Shown here in pieces: positions 9,935-20,640 of a stretch of DNA of 64,000 bases. Under the pieces are notes generated by a model. It did no database searches. It saw only the letters and a list, made by a program, of their open reading frames with translations, and was not told where the DNA came from. The stretch is taken from contig JARUPZ010000019.1 of NCBI GenBank assembly GCA_031213475.1, positions 5,683,896 to 5,747,895 on the forward strand. The letters run 5' to 3'. Source of the stretch: Nereocystis luetkeana (lineage: Eukaryota > Sar > Phaeophyceae > Laminariales > Laminariaceae). The translations under genes were made by a program, and so were the position numbers. How positions within the stretch are numbered: position 1 is the first letter of the stretch; each line of letters starts with the position of its first letter.

Positions 9935-10815
9935 GGGAGGGGGTGTACTCATTATCATGCATGGCCGTAGTCGTATGACCATAGACCCTCGCATCCGGGA
10001 CGGAGCACGTTGGGTTTTCACCGACCACACAGACGTTGCTTGCACCAAGCGCGAAGCGCCCTGAGGTGTTGGGCGTGTCGCATGAAGGATGAGCTGCATC
10101 CTACTAAGAACCGCTTTTGAGGCGGATTTTCTTGCATATGGATCACAGCGTCAAATTTTTTCCTTTTTTTTTTTGCTCATCCCATTTATCATCCTCGCCC
10201 ATCTTCTTCTCTCTCTCCTTCCAACTCGTAACTCAGATCCGGGGTCACATAGCAGGCTCTTCTCCCCCCTTCCCGCTACGGTACGTGCCTTCAGTTTTAT
10301 CGCGAGAAGATTTCAGCCTTTTTTTCCCTCGTCGACTCGCATCGAATTGTGCCTACCCACGCTGCAAGGCGCTCTCAACAATTGAATCCTTTTTATTTTT
10401 ATTTTTGCAAATAAAGTCAAAGTCCGACCCACCTGGGGCTCGAACCCAGGACTCAAACACAAGTAGAATTCGAGGTTAACCACTTGAACCACCGGGGCGA
10501 CCGGCTTGGAATGATTTAATTTCTGGTGTGGCCACTTCCAGAGACAGCAATGGGCTTTACTATGTAACTGCATCGTGGGTGCCTTACCATATACACACTA
10601 TTAATACGTGATACGATCATCCCCCTTGTGCGGAGTTAAGGTTTCTCCGCATAAAACTGATCAACTCGACCGCCAGCCGCGGTAACCGCCGAAAAAAGAA
10701 AGAAAAAAAATGGTACCCTGGTTGTCTAGCTCACGTAGTGAGAGGCGTGTTTTACAGCATCGTCGCCAACCGACCCTAACCCGACATATCAGGTATACAA
10801 TATAGGAGGAGGGGG
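9935..10815 (+). repeat. Family E copy split by a SINE
   Basis: Starts at a G/C-rich run and GTGTACTCATTATCATGCATG and continues through CGCGAAGCGCC, GTCGCATGAAGG and ATCCTACTAAGAACCGC. It is interrupted at about 10,155-10,505 by a SINE-1, then resumes at TGATTTAATTTCTGG and ends near CAGGTATACAATATAG. The next copy (10,820-11,345) is not interrupted, so the insertion point is clear. At 10,599-10,606 it has TATTAATA where the sister has TA. Confidence 0.75.
10155..10505 (-). mobile_element. SINE-1 full-length copy, minus strand
   Basis: The T-run at about 10,153-10,173 is the tail. The body signature is AACTCAGATCCGGGGTC. The B box lies at 10,436-10,446 (GGTTCGAGCCC on the minus strand), followed by the A-box-like CCACTTGAACCA and GGGGCGACCGG. 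It is nested inside family E and very similar to the copies at 2,393 and 63,360, so it is probably fairly young. Confidence 0.85.
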
Positions 10816-10819
10816 GGGG

Positions 10820-11345
10820 GTACTCGATAGGAGAGATGTACCAGATCTCATGCATGGCCGTAGTCGTATGACCATAGACCCTCGCATCCCTACAATGCCG
10901 GGACGGAGCATGTCGGGTTTTCACCGATCAGGCAGCCACTGCTTGGACCAAGCGCGAAGCGCCGTGAGGTGTCTGGCGAGTCGCATGAAGGGTGAGCTGC
11001 ATCCTACTAAGAACCGCTTGTGAGGCCGACTTGCATATGGACGACAGCTTCAATAAGTTAATTTAATTTCCGGTTTAGCCACTTCCAGAGACAGCAAGGG
11101 GAGTACTATGTAACTGCCTCTTGGGTGCCTTACCATGAACACTACGTGGTACGATCAATTCCCTTGTGGGGAGTAAAGGTTCTTTACCTCGCACAAATGA
11201 TCTAACTCAACGACCAGCTGTGGGCGACCGCAAAAAAACAACAAACAAAAACGGCACCTGGTTGTCTAGCTCACATAATTAGCGGCATGTTTTACAGTGT
11301 CGTTGCCAACCGACGCCAACCCAACCTATACCAGGTATATATAAT
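10820..11345 (+). repeat. Family E, uninterrupted copy in tandem
   Basis: About 525 bases in direct tandem with the preceding copy. It shows the full family: GCATGGCCGTAGTCGTATG, GGGACGGAGCATGTCGGG, AAGCGCGAAGCGCC, CACTTCCAGAGACAGCAA, GGTTGTCTAGCTCAC and a CCAGGTATATATAATA end. No open frame is conserved. Confidence 0.75.
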
Positions 11346-11405
11346 AGGGTATACAAGGCGCTTCGCTCCGCGGGCGGCCTACGCCGCCCGCTACGCTCGC
11401 TCAGG
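11346..11405. repeat. GC-rich hairpin shared with 16,880-16,921
   Basis: A GGGCGGC...GCCGCCC stem with a four-base loop, flanked by CTTCGCTC and GAGCG words. The same hairpin, inverted, occurs at 16,880-16,921. In both places it is next to TTGTA(TA)C. It may be one end of a small mobile element. Confidence 0.5.
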
Positions 11406-11899
11406 AAGGAAAAAAAGTACATCAAACTATGCGAAGCGAACAGAGGTCCACGATTGAGTTTAGTTTTTTCAAGGATCGTAATTGCAAACCGGCGACTTGA
11501 TAATGCCAAGAGTCCCGCCGCCATGCTTCAGGAAAAAACAGCTCCGACGTCAGCTTGGATGCCACATATACGCTTCGCGATGTCGTACGTACGTGCATAC
11601 CCCAGGTAGGGTACTACTGTCTGTACTTATTTTCTTCTTTCGATATGCTCTATGTCTGTACTGTAAGTACGAAGAAAGCGAAAGCACAGGACGGCACAGC
11701 AGCAAAGACAATGAAAATGAAACCGAAAACTCGAAAAGGAAAAAAAATCCCCGTCCCCTCTCGTGTAATATTTTTCCGCCTGATTGGAACACCTTACACC
11801 CTGTCGAAAAGAAGAAAAGAAACAAATCGCACAGAAGAGCTTCTCTCTCAGCCTCGTACGCCGCCCGCCCCTCTCGCGACCACCTCGCTACCGATTCGG

Positions 11900-12330
11900 T
11901 CCGGGTAAAGCTTTTATCACTCTCTGCCACAATCAGCCCCGTCGCCCGCCTCGCGTGAAGCCCGGTGCTCACCGTGGCCGCCGTTCGCCAGCTCGATAAC
12001 GTTGGTGTTCAAACTGCACAGCTCCCTCTTTCAACTTTAGCGTGGTCGCAAAAATAAGCACCGCTTGAATATTATCTTGCCCTCCCGAACGACCTTCATA
12101 ACTCGTACATACTTTATCAACAATCATAAATCGAAGCCAGACAAAGCCCGTTCATGCATCCCTCGTGTCTCGAGGCACACGCGACGCCTAGGCACGAAAG
12201 CGGCGACCGCGCTCCTTGCAACCCCCCCTCTACCCGCCAGCACCCGCTGACACCCGCGACGGTGCCGGATCCTCCCGCGATGCCGTGCTCGGAGAACACG
12301 CACGCACACGAAACGAAAGAAGAAAAAAGA
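11900..12330 (+). repeat. Dispersed repeat family I, copy 1
   Basis: Inverted relative of 26,560-27,105. It shares CGCCCGCCTCGCG, GGTGCTCACCG, CGCCAGCTCGA, AAAATAAGCACCGCTTG, CTCGAGGCACACGCGACGCC, CAGCACCCGCTGACACCCGC and CGAGAACACGC-like phrases. It is GC-rich, with no frame open in both copies. Confidence 0.65.
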
Positions 12331-12709
12331 AACAAAGGACCGAGAAAACAAAGAACTGCTGGAAAGGTCTGGCAAGTAATGAAAGGAGGCGGTTAGGAAG
12401 TGGGAGCTCTGAGAGGCCAGGGATGCACCAACCGAGCACGCTCAGGGGTTGTGATCTAAGTATGTAGTTCTGTATATAATAGGGAATAGGATAGGGTTAC
12501 TCAATATTTGATGATCTATTTCTGGTTCCTGCATGTCCTCGATTTTTTGTGGCGTCTCTCGTCGGTGGGTCTTGAACCACTCTCCCAAAAACGAAACAAA
12601 AACCAAAAAAAACTTCCTGCGCCTTTTTTTCTCGTCGCGGAAAGCTTTGATGAGGGCGTGAATCGTCAAAATTCGATGAAACTCGACGACCAGTGGGAAG
12701 GCCGAACCC

Positions 12710-12935
12710 CTCCTTTTTTTTCGTCTATCGGCATGTATTATCATATTCGCCCTCCTTTTCTCTCTCCCTCCTACATACAAACACAGTTTAGCAGTCCTAA
12801 TATCTCAGATCCGGGGTCACGTAGCAGGCTCTCCCGCCCCCCCCCCTCCCGTCCCCACTATACGTCTCGTGCCTTCATTTTTATCGCGAGAAGATCTTCA
12901 GCAAATTTCTGCCCTCTTCGACTCGCGTCTATTTA
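12710..12935 (-). repeat. SINE-1 body, 5'-truncated
   Basis: Minus-strand copy with the T-run, ATATCTCAGATCCGGGGTCA, AGCAGGCTC, the pyrimidine tract and TTTTTATCGCGAGAAGA. The tRNA-like head is missing, which is a usual product of incomplete reverse transcription. Confidence 0.7.
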
Positions 12936-12936
12936 A

Positions 12937-12985
12937 TTAAAACAAACAAACAAACAAACAAACAAACAAACAAACAAACAAAAAC
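12937..12985. repeat. AAAC microsatellite
   Basis: About eleven AAAC units between two SINE copies. It may mark the tail junction of the downstream copy. Confidence 0.85.
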
Positions 12986-13425
12986 ATCCCATTTATTATT
13001 ACGTATCTCCGCCTTCTTTTTTTTTTTGTTTCTCTCTCCCTCCTACATACAGTAGTCGTAATAACTCAGATCCGGTGTCAAGAAGCAGGCGGCCCTTCTC
13101 CCTTCTCCCCCCCACTGCGGTTCTTGCCTTGCTTTTTTTTTATCGCGAGAAGACTTCGGCCGTTTCTTCTTCCCCGCGTCGACTCGCATCGGAAATTTGC
13201 GCCAACTCACGCTATAATACTATTATTTTGGCGCTCTGCTCTCATCAGGCGGCTGACTTTTACAGCTATTAATATTTTATACGAGGTAGTTATTTTATTT
13301 ATTTTTGTGTAAGTAGACTCAAGAGTTGCGACCCGCGTGGGATTCGAACTCAAGCATCAACTCTTATTGGCAGCTTTCGAGGGCACCACTATTAATAGCT
13401 CACCGGGGGCGACCGGCTGTCTCTA
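12986..13425 (-). mobile_element. SINE-1 subfamily copy with different tRNA-like head
   Basis: Minus-strand SINE with the usual body (AACTCAGATCCGGTGTCA, TATCGCGAGAAGACTTC). Its head has the B box GAGTTCGAATCCC (complement at 13,339-13,351), and the GGGGGCGACCGG end resembles the main subfamily. The head sequence between differs, suggesting a subfamily built on another tRNA. TATTAATA at 13,393-13,400 sits where an A box would be. Confidence 0.65.
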
Positions 13426-13561
13426 TTAATAGGCGATGAAGAGGATATTATATATGGAGGCGAGTATATTACCGGGGGGGGGGGGAGGGAAGACACCTGT
13501 TTCCACGGCTTTGTCCGGAGAGCTGGAAAGTAAAGGGATGGTTTTTTAGCGAAGAAAAAAA

Positions 13562-13940
13562 ATGATGTGGATATCAAATGGGGACTATTTTCTCCGCCAG
13601 AGTTGTATTTCTCGTGGCCGTAAATATAATTATCGTTTGGAAGTATGATACTGATATCAAACGGTAACTATATTCCCGGTCATATTGGTATGTCTCGTGG
13701 CCGGGAATATAATCATCGCTTGGAGTCTAATATATGTGCCAAATGATGACTATATTCTCCGCCATAGTGATGGTTCTCGTGGCCGGGAATATAATGATCG
13801 TTTGGAGTCTGATATTAATATGAAACGGGGGCTAAAGTCTCGGCCAGAGTGGTACATCTCGTGGCCGGGAATATAATGATCGTTTAGAGTCCGGGATTAA
13901 TATCAAACGGAGGCCATATCCCCGGCTATAGTGGTGTTAT
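13562..13940. mobile_element. MITE-F tandem array (83-bp unit, about 4.5 copies)
   Basis: Four consecutive units begin TCTCGTGGCCG(GG)AATATAAT at about 13,609, 13,692, 13,774 and 13,857, with a half unit before them. Each unit is internally inverted: GGCCGGGAATATAATGATCG...CAAACGG...TATATTCCCGGCC. The same unit occurs singly at 14,818, 36,183, 39,161, 43,499 and 60,766 with ACCACTCTG-type ends, so this is a mobile inverted-repeat family that has become a tandem array here. Confidence 0.7.
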
Positions 13941-14580
13941 CACCCGTTTTAGAACAAAACTGCACCCACGTTTTGATGTCGATTTCGTACCGCTCGGAAT
14001 AATAGGGTGTTGTTTTTTAATTATGAAATGCGTCGGCTAATAGTTGATATGTTTGCGATATTTCAACCGAGTTGGGTTATAATAATGGCTGATTGGTTTG
14101 TCAATAGTCAAGCAGGTGAATCATAAGTTACGTTGCTCACATAGTCACCCAACCAGCCCACATAGTCACCCAACCCAATACTGGGTAATTTTCTTAACTT
14201 TTTGCGATAGTAATCAAGTGTTCGTTTTCACTTGGGATTTTGCTTCTAATATAAAATAAGCAGACTACCAAGAAACCCAACCCACCCAAATTATTCGCGA
14301 AGACTTTTTTATAGTGTATTTAATATTAATGTAGCCGACGCTATCAATAGGAGTTCACTTTTGTTACAGGATAATTGTTTTGACTGTCGTCAACTTCTGT
14401 GCGGGTTGGTTGTTGGTTGATTTTTGTCGATTCGAGGAATTTTGGAGAGAAACGTTTTGAAAGTCGAATGAATCTCGGTCGGTGGAGGTCGTAGAGTCGG
14501 CTTTTCCCTGAGGGCCAGCTCGAAAAGGGGCGTGCCCCTAATGTTGGCGCGGTACTGATTAGAAACTCGCGTTCACTCCT

Positions 14581-14677
14581 TTAACCCTTTTAGGACTGCA
14601 GTCCCGTTTTGGGGACAAACCAGTCAATTTATAGGTATTTTATTACCAGAACGGGACTGCGGTCCTCAAAGGGTTAA
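14581..14677. mobile_element. MITE-B copy
   Basis: A 97-base inverted-repeat element. The ends are TTAACCCTTTTAGGACTGCA and its complement, with the inner arm CAGTCCCGTTTTGGGGACAAA on the left and ACGGGACTGCGGTCC on the right. Other copies are at 40,877, 43,238 and 56,133, with partial ones at 27,105, 40,260 and 43,585. No coding capacity. Confidence 0.8.
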
Positions 14678-14817
14678 GTAAAAACTACAGTAGAGAGTAG
14701 GTACGTTTGTACGTTAGACTAGAATTACCTACTTGTACCAGGTACGTTTCTGGCCCTTGAGGTAAGGAACGTTTCCAGTTAACATTAATATACAAACGTG
14801 TATTATATTTAGGGACA

Positions 14818-14902
14818 TCTACCCGTCCGGCCGGAAATATAAGAACCATTTCGAAATTAATATGAATACTAAGCGGTTCTTATATTGACGCCCAGAGTGG
14901 TG
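14818..14902. mobile_element. MITE-F single copy
   Basis: CCGGCCGGAAATATAAGAAC on the left and GGTTCTTATATTGACGCCCA then GAGTGGTGG on the right. It is the same inverted unit as the 13.6-kb array. Confidence 0.65.
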
Positions 14903-15901
14903 GCGGTACGCGGTAGTAAAAAAAAAAGTTAATGTTGGTAGAGCACCTACCGTTACGAGCAGAGCGTGTGTGCCTGGGGTGAGACGAAGCAGATTTTGAG
15001 CAGGTCCGGATGGTGGTGCTGAACGGCGTCATGAACCGCAGTAGAGAGCATCTTGTCTTCGCGTTCGACTCAGCACACGTACGCGAGGTTCGTACGTGTA
15101 GGTTCGCCGTATACATGGAATTCAAGCGCGCGCCGTGTTTTTTTTTTTTCTTGTTGGGCTGCTGCGCCAAGCGAAGGTTGGCGTAGATGGTGATCCATGT
15201 GGAATGTACAACCACTTCAAAAAAAAAAATAGGTCTGGAACGGAAGTTGCTGAACCGTCTTGCTCCCATCGGTGAGGAACGCCGGCCTCACGAACTTTCA
15301 GCCCACCAATGGCGTACCCGAACCCGGGGTTTCCACTTTTGTATCATATGTAGGCGTGGTTGGTACGCACCTGGCTCTCCCCCTGCGACCGGTATGTTAT
15401 GTTCGATTTTCGACCTCGTGTTTTCACGCCCACACGGACGGACGGCAAGCGCGTATAGGGCATTCTGGTATACATGCACATACCGGGCTGCCTCACTCGG
15501 CCCAGAGATGCCGAGGAGGCGGCAGTTTTGTGCCCCCATCAGTCAGGTGATACCTTTAGGAGCTGGCTCTCCGCACTAAAACTACGTCAGTAGTGGTGCA
15601 GTAAGCCTGCAGTAGACCGCTGCCTGTCAGGTCCGAAGTACCGTCTCCTGGCATATTTTTTGCTTTGTACCTGCTCGGCGCCCTCGCTTGGCCACCCGAC
15701 GGGTTCGCACTTTCCTGCCCCCCCCCCCCGCCGCCGCCCAGTATACTTTTTTTGTCCATGTAATATATGGACAAAAAAAAAACGTATTTAGAGCCGAAAT
15801 GTTGAGAGGGGTCTCCATTAGGAGTGGGAACGGTGCTCCGTCTCGAAAGGGGTGCGTAGTCGATGGTCAAAGGACTACTGTAGAGCAAGCAACCAATGAG
15901 T

Positions 15902-15902
<1 letters not shown>

Positions 15903-15940
<38 letters not shown>
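15903..15940 (+). repeat. 38-C homopolymer upstream of exon 3
   Basis: An uninterrupted run of 38 C, extended by more C-rich sequence to 15,957. It lies 70-105 bases before the proposed acceptor of exon 3 and could serve as its pyrimidine tract. Its length in the assembly is uncertain. Confidence 0.85.
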
Positions 15941-15941
<1 letters not shown>

Positions 15942-16010
15942 CCCCCCTCCGCCCGCGCGCGCGGCGCCGACGCGTTTGTTTTGATGCGCACTCTGTGCGA
16001 CGCTGTACAG

Positions 16011-16118
16011 TTCGACGACTTGGACAGCGCTTTGGTGGCTAGTGTCGATCACATGGAGCAGTCGAATCTCATTTCGCTCGAAGCCGCATCGCGGGATAGC
16101 GAGCTCGTCGTCCTTCAG
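16011..16118 (+). CDS. OTU-UIM gene exon (36 codons, UIM-like)
   Basis: Proposed phase 0 to phase 0 exon between GCTGTACAG| and TCCTTCAG|GTTAGT. It reads FDDLDSALVASVDHMEQSN and ends SRDSELVVLQ. The first half fits a UIM helix (acidic residues, hydrophobic, Ala-x-x-x-Ser). The same frame stays open upstream to an ATG at 15,984 and beyond, so the acceptor choice is inference, favoured because it keeps phase with exons 2 and 4. The donor is followed at once by T-rich sequence and an in-frame stop, as expected at an exon end. An alternative is a first exon of another gene starting at 15,984. Confidence 0.5.
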
Positions 16119-16879
16119 GTTAGTTTTTTTTTATAGTTTTTTAGTTTGTCAGTTTTTTTAGTTTTTAGTTTGTTGTTTCATTTCTTGTTCTTTTTTTTCT
16201 TGCCTATTTTGTGATTCGGGTGGGTGCCCATGAATTTGGGGAATGTGGTCGTATCACACACGGATCAGTCAATCTCTCTTGGTTGAATTCAGTTATCACC
16301 CTTTTTATTGTTGATGCTACGAAGAATCTCCTTGCGTTGTCGGGTGGGGGGGGGGGCTGGAATCGGGATTGCGGTATGATATCACCCGGATGATGCCGTT
16401 CCTCCCGGTTGGACTGACTCCGACCGGTCTATAGCTGTTGCCCCTAAAAAGCTATTCAACTGTACGTCCTCAATCCCAAGTAGTCATGTATTCGAATCCT
16501 GTTTCCCACCGCCCTCCAGTGTTTTTGTGTTTTTATGTTTTGTGCGTACGAGCATGGTATCGTCAAGCATCTACCGAAAGCACAGCGCAGCCCGTCAGCC
16601 CTGCAGAAAGAAGCTAAGCAAGTACGTATCGATCAGAGCGCGAGAACGCAAGCCGGCAGACAAAGTTGGCGAGAGCCAGCATGTCTTCGAGCGTTTATAC
16701 AGCTCGCTGTGTTTGTGAAACGGATGAAGACATCGAAGTCTGCCCGGCCTACAAGAAGAAAGTGTTTTCGTAATACTCGTGGTAGCTCGTGGCACGTCGT
16801 CAGTTTGCATCTACAATCAATCCTGGACCTCTTTGCGTCCGCTTCACGCCCATTTTGGTGTCTCCCTTGTGATCAAACG

Positions 16880-16921
16880 CAGCGAGCGGCGGAAGCCGCC
16901 CGCTGAGTGAAGCGCCTTGTA
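16880..16921. repeat. GC-rich hairpin, inverted copy of 11,346-11,405
   Basis: GCGAGCGGCGG...CCGCCCGCTGAGTGAAGCGC followed by CTTGTAC. It is the shorter version of the 11.35-kb hairpin, lacking its GTAGC insertions. Confidence 0.5.
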
Positions 16922-17099
16922 CACCCCAAAACACAACCTTGATGTATATGATACTCGTCACTATATATATCACTATATATATGTGCATGCGCGGCTGGGT
17001 TAGCGGGTAATATATCTCCCATAGCAGCTCTGACAACTAGTCCAACGGCAGGTTGGAGTGTTCTCATGTCATGCATGGCTGCATGGCCGTGGTAGAGGC

Positions 17100-17120
17100 G
17101 GGGGGGGGGGGGGGGGGGGG
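17100..17120. repeat. 21-G homopolymer
   Basis: G-run following a GTCATGCATGG...GGTAGAGG stretch that resembles the family E start. Confidence 0.8.
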
Positions 17121-19180
17121 CTCTATTTTTCAAAAAGGTTTCATGTATATATATACGAGGCGACCGTTCTTTTCGGGAGCGTCAAGGCCTCGTGAGTCCG
17201 TACTATACTGGTTATCGTGTAGGGTCTATAGAACGAGGCACTATCACGTACCAGGTATCCAGCAGTGGGCCCTCCATAGTGCCGGTATGCGCCTGCCAAC
17301 AATACTGGCACTATAATAACGGCAACCGGCACTATATACTCCGCATGCTGCCACACTGGTCAATCCCATCTGTCTGTGCCAAGCGATTCCACCGGCACTG
17401 CTGTTATAACGGCACTACTCAAGCGGCACTACAACCGCTATTGCCGTACCAGGTACTCGTATACATAAAGGTGCTACACAGGAGACCGGCGTTTTCGGGC
17501 GCTCTTTTGACCTTGTTGTGCTACGTTTAGGGTAGGAGGCGGGTCATTCAATGGGTCAAACCGCGGTCTCCTCGTATTTGATGGCATGTTTGCCATGGTA
17601 AATATTGGCTACATAGGAGCCGGTATTGTTGGGTACTGTATACTTGTAACCGACTTGGAGACTCCGATCAGCCAATCTGAGTGTATCCTTCGCGGGTGGG
17701 AAGCGTTCTGAGTTTTGAGTGTGTACTGTCGGTACTGCTGCAGTAGAGCATGCAGTAGTGACGGCGCTGAGTAGAGGTTCGGGTAGAGTAGAAACAGGGT
17801 GACCTGTTATCTCACAGCACAGGCGCGTCGAAGCTGCCTTAACTGACGGTTTCATATCCAAGCAAACCGCCATACCATACTGTACAAAAACCGATATACT
17901 ATTCAATCGTTCTTGCGCTACCAAGTATCCTGAGATGTCCTTTCAAGAACTACGCCATACCAGTTCGTATTCACGTAATTCAACTCTCTATATTGAGTAC
18001 AGTCGGACTGCTCTTTCGATATTCAAAAATCAAATAAATACCACCAACTACTGCATGGAATGTCGGCAGTGTAGCCCTCACGTTAACCTTTTTCATGCAA
18101 GTTCTTTTCAACTCTTTTTTGGCGTGATGCCCGATTTTTAAAAGGGGGGGCGTTCATTCATCGAATAGCATGAGGCGGTTTTAAATTGAACTTTAGCGCA
18201 CCCCAACTCTTCGGGAGTATATCAGCCGTTTGATGGCTTGTACTCATGCATCAACCACGTACGTACATCGCCCGGTTATTCTACGCAGTAGATAGATTGA
18301 TATCAACACACTGTCAGACTCGGCTATTCCCTCAGTCTGCAGGCGCTCATGCCAAACGCGCAGCGACTCCCGTCGTAGCGTATTCCTTTTCCATGTCATC
18401 AGCGACATCTGCGTCAACGTCCGCAGTCAAATCGTCTCGGTCTCCTGCGTCTTCGCTGTGAATTGGCTCCACCGCCGTGTACCTGTCGAGAGAACAAAGA
18501 GATCCTGTGGCAGACGTAAATAACGCGATGTCCTCCGTTGACAAAACTGGGTCTTCCGCAATCCACGTGGGTCTTTCTTCAGCAGGCGTTTTTCGTCGGG
18601 CATATTTCGGTTGTCCCATACGTTTCCAGCACCGTCCCGGTGGTCATTTCCTGTGCCAAAATAAATGTGTCTGCGATAACGTTTGGTTCTATTTCCGTGC
18701 CCACAACGGACTTCGCGCCTCCCGGGTCCACCGTCTGGTGCGTTTGTGAAGTCATCTCGCTTATGTCCGATTTTAGTGGATGTTCCGCCCCCGGACCTGT
18801 CAATAGTATTCTCCCCTGTCGATAGTATTCTCCCCTTCTGTGAGCTCCTCTGCTTGGCTGTTTCGAAGCGCGAGGGCGGCAGGGGCGTATCCTTCGTTGC
18901 CACGTGTCCGTGTCCACCGTCGTGAGGGACGTGTGCTGTGGTTCCTCCTTGCCTATCCAGTAATATGGAGGACCAACATACGGAGGACAAACTTCCGTGG
19001 AACTGTCGTTGAAATGGGAAACGCGTCGTCACCGTCGCGTAGAACCGGAGGTTTAGACAGTAGACTGAGCTTTCTCCCCTTTCTCGTGGAGCGCTCCGAC
19101 CGAAAACTCACGCGCTCCTAGATCGGGAACAACTATCAACAGCACTTCCAGGTGGATCGAAACCAACTCACCTCGGTCGT

Positions 19181-19217
19181 ATACCATAGGTTCTATTAAC
19201 GATGGCCCCCCGTAATA
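19181..19217. mobile_element. MITE-A right end only
   Basis: ACCATAGGTTCTATTAACGA and CCCCCCGTAATA match the right arm of MITE-A. No left arm is present. Confidence 0.6.
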
Positions 19218-19353
19218 CTATAACAGAGGCCGCACGATCCCTTGATGTGTACGGCGCAGTCGATCTTGTTGGCCACATGTTGGCAAAGCCGAGATTCGGC
19301 GGGCACCATATGGGGGGTGAGGCTGCTGTATCGACGAGCGCCGCTGCTGTATC

Positions 19354-19717
19354 ACCGGGGGGGTGTGCTGGTTCTTATTTCCATCATCACCGGGAATGCG
19401 ATATCTTCCTGGTTGCATCAGGCAAGGGACATATTATTATTATCTCCTTCGGCACCACCGACCTGTGCGTCGCTGTGCTGGTGCGATAGGCGAAAGGGGG
19501 CAAGCATGCCAGCCGTGCTCCGTGGAGTTGCGGATGTCGTTGCCGTCACTCCACTAAGCACGGCTGGCATGATTGCCCTCTTCGCCTATCGCACCAGCAA
19601 AGCGACGCACAGGCCGGTGGTGCCGTAGGAGGAAACAATTTGTCCCTTGCCTGGTGCACCCAGGAAAATACCGCATTCCGGGCGATGATGGAAATAGGAA
19701 CCAGCACATCCCCCCGG
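19354..19717. repeat. Long foldback (170-bp arms, 20-bp loop)
   Basis: The arms 19,354-19,527 and 19,548-19,717 are reverse complements over most of their length. The outer ends read CCGGGGGGGTGTGCTGG and CCAGCACATCCCCCCGG; the inner ends read AGCCGTGCTCCGTGGAG and CTCCACTAAGCACGGCT. The transcript could fold into one long hairpin. It lies inside the fossil LTR element. Confidence 0.7.
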
Positions 19718-19732
19718 AGATATAGAAGTTGG

Positions 19733-20394
19733 ACGGCGAGAAGGATATCGCGAAAATGATAACACCTCTAGGTCCACTAGAGGTAATAATCGCAACGACG
19801 ATCGTGCGTCGAAGGGAAACTCGTCTGATGACAACAATCACACTTTTGGCCGAGGAGGACGTGAACGTGGAATCTATCGCGGAAATGATGACGCCTCTAG
19901 CTCAACGAGAAGTAGTAACCGCATCGACGATAATGTGTCCAACGGAAATTCGTCGGATGAAACAGGATGAAACACACTTTTGGCCGAGGAGGACGCGAAC
20001 GTGGAATCTATCGCGGAAATGGTAACACCTCTAGGTCAACGAGAAGTAATAACCGCAACGACGATAATGTGTCGAAGGGAATCTCGTCTGATGACAGCAA
20101 TCACACTTCTGGCCGAGGAGGACGTTAGCGTGGAATCAACGACGATCATGCGTCGAACGGAATCTCGTCTGATGACAGCTATCACACTGTTAATACCGAC
20201 CGAGGAGGACGTGAGCGTGCAATCAGGACGTGAGCCTGGAATCGATTCCACGGTCACGTTCTCGACCTGAAGTGTGATTGCTGTCATCGGACGAGATTCC
20301 GTTCGACGCATGATCGTCGTTGCGGTTATTACTTCTCGTGGAGCTAGAGGCGTTATCATTTCCGCGATATATCCTTTTCCCTGACCTCGACCGC
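19733..20394. repeat. About 131-bp tandem repeat with an inverted last unit
   Basis: Units begin at GAGGAGGACG at 19,853, 19,986, 20,117 and 20,202. Each contains ATCTATCGCGGAAATG, ACGAGAAGTAATAACCGCA and TCGTCTGATGACA. The final unit, 20,262-20,394, is inverted. One frame gives Arg/Gly- and Ser/Asn/Asp-rich peptide (e.g. RGGRERGIYRGNDD), as in disordered Gag tails. Part of the fossil element. Confidence 0.6.
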
Positions 20395-20640
20395 TTTTAC
20401 GGGAGTTTCGAGGTTCCTCGCGCGCTGTTGTATTCAGCACGCTCTCGCGACTGGCTGCATACGGCAGACGCGACTGCCGAAGACCACGAATTGGCAATCG
20501 TTGACTTTGCCGCCTGGTGTAGCGCGTCGCAGGGCAACCAAGCGGGAACGATCGCGAGTAAGATATCCGCAGTGCAACACTTTCACCGGTACTTGCTGCA
20601 TATTTTTCGTCTCGGCTCGCACTTTCGTCTCTAGCGGTAA
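20395..20640 (+). mobile_element. Fossil tyrosine-recombinase fragment
   Basis: A plus-strand stretch resembles the N-terminal core-binding domain of tyrosine recombinases of DIRS- or Crypton-like elements (phrases FAAWC and ISAVQHFHR). It lies in the opposite orientation to the surrounding LTR element, so it probably came from a separate insertion. Only a small, broken part of the gene is present. The family assignment is tentative. Confidence 0.35.

Larger units (their letters stand above)
6564..16010 (+). other. Intron 2 of the OTU-UIM gene (9.4 kb)
   Basis: Runs from CAG|GTGAGA to GCTGTACAG|T. The repeats are listed separately. The stretches 7,235-7,840, 8,065-9,650, 13,945-14,580 and 14,905-15,900 hold only short open frames I cannot assign. 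A CAG/CTG-rich patch lies at 9,323-9,345 and 9,558-9,577, and 15,187-15,579 contains an unassigned 130-codon frame. Confidence 0.45.

Noticed and set aside
15688-15984. Frame with long poly-Pro
   Set aside because: The poly-Pro is the 38-C run; no supported start or domain.
18427-19032. 201-codon minus-strand frame
   Set aside because: Lies within the fossil LTR element; low-complexity, no motif that I can assign.
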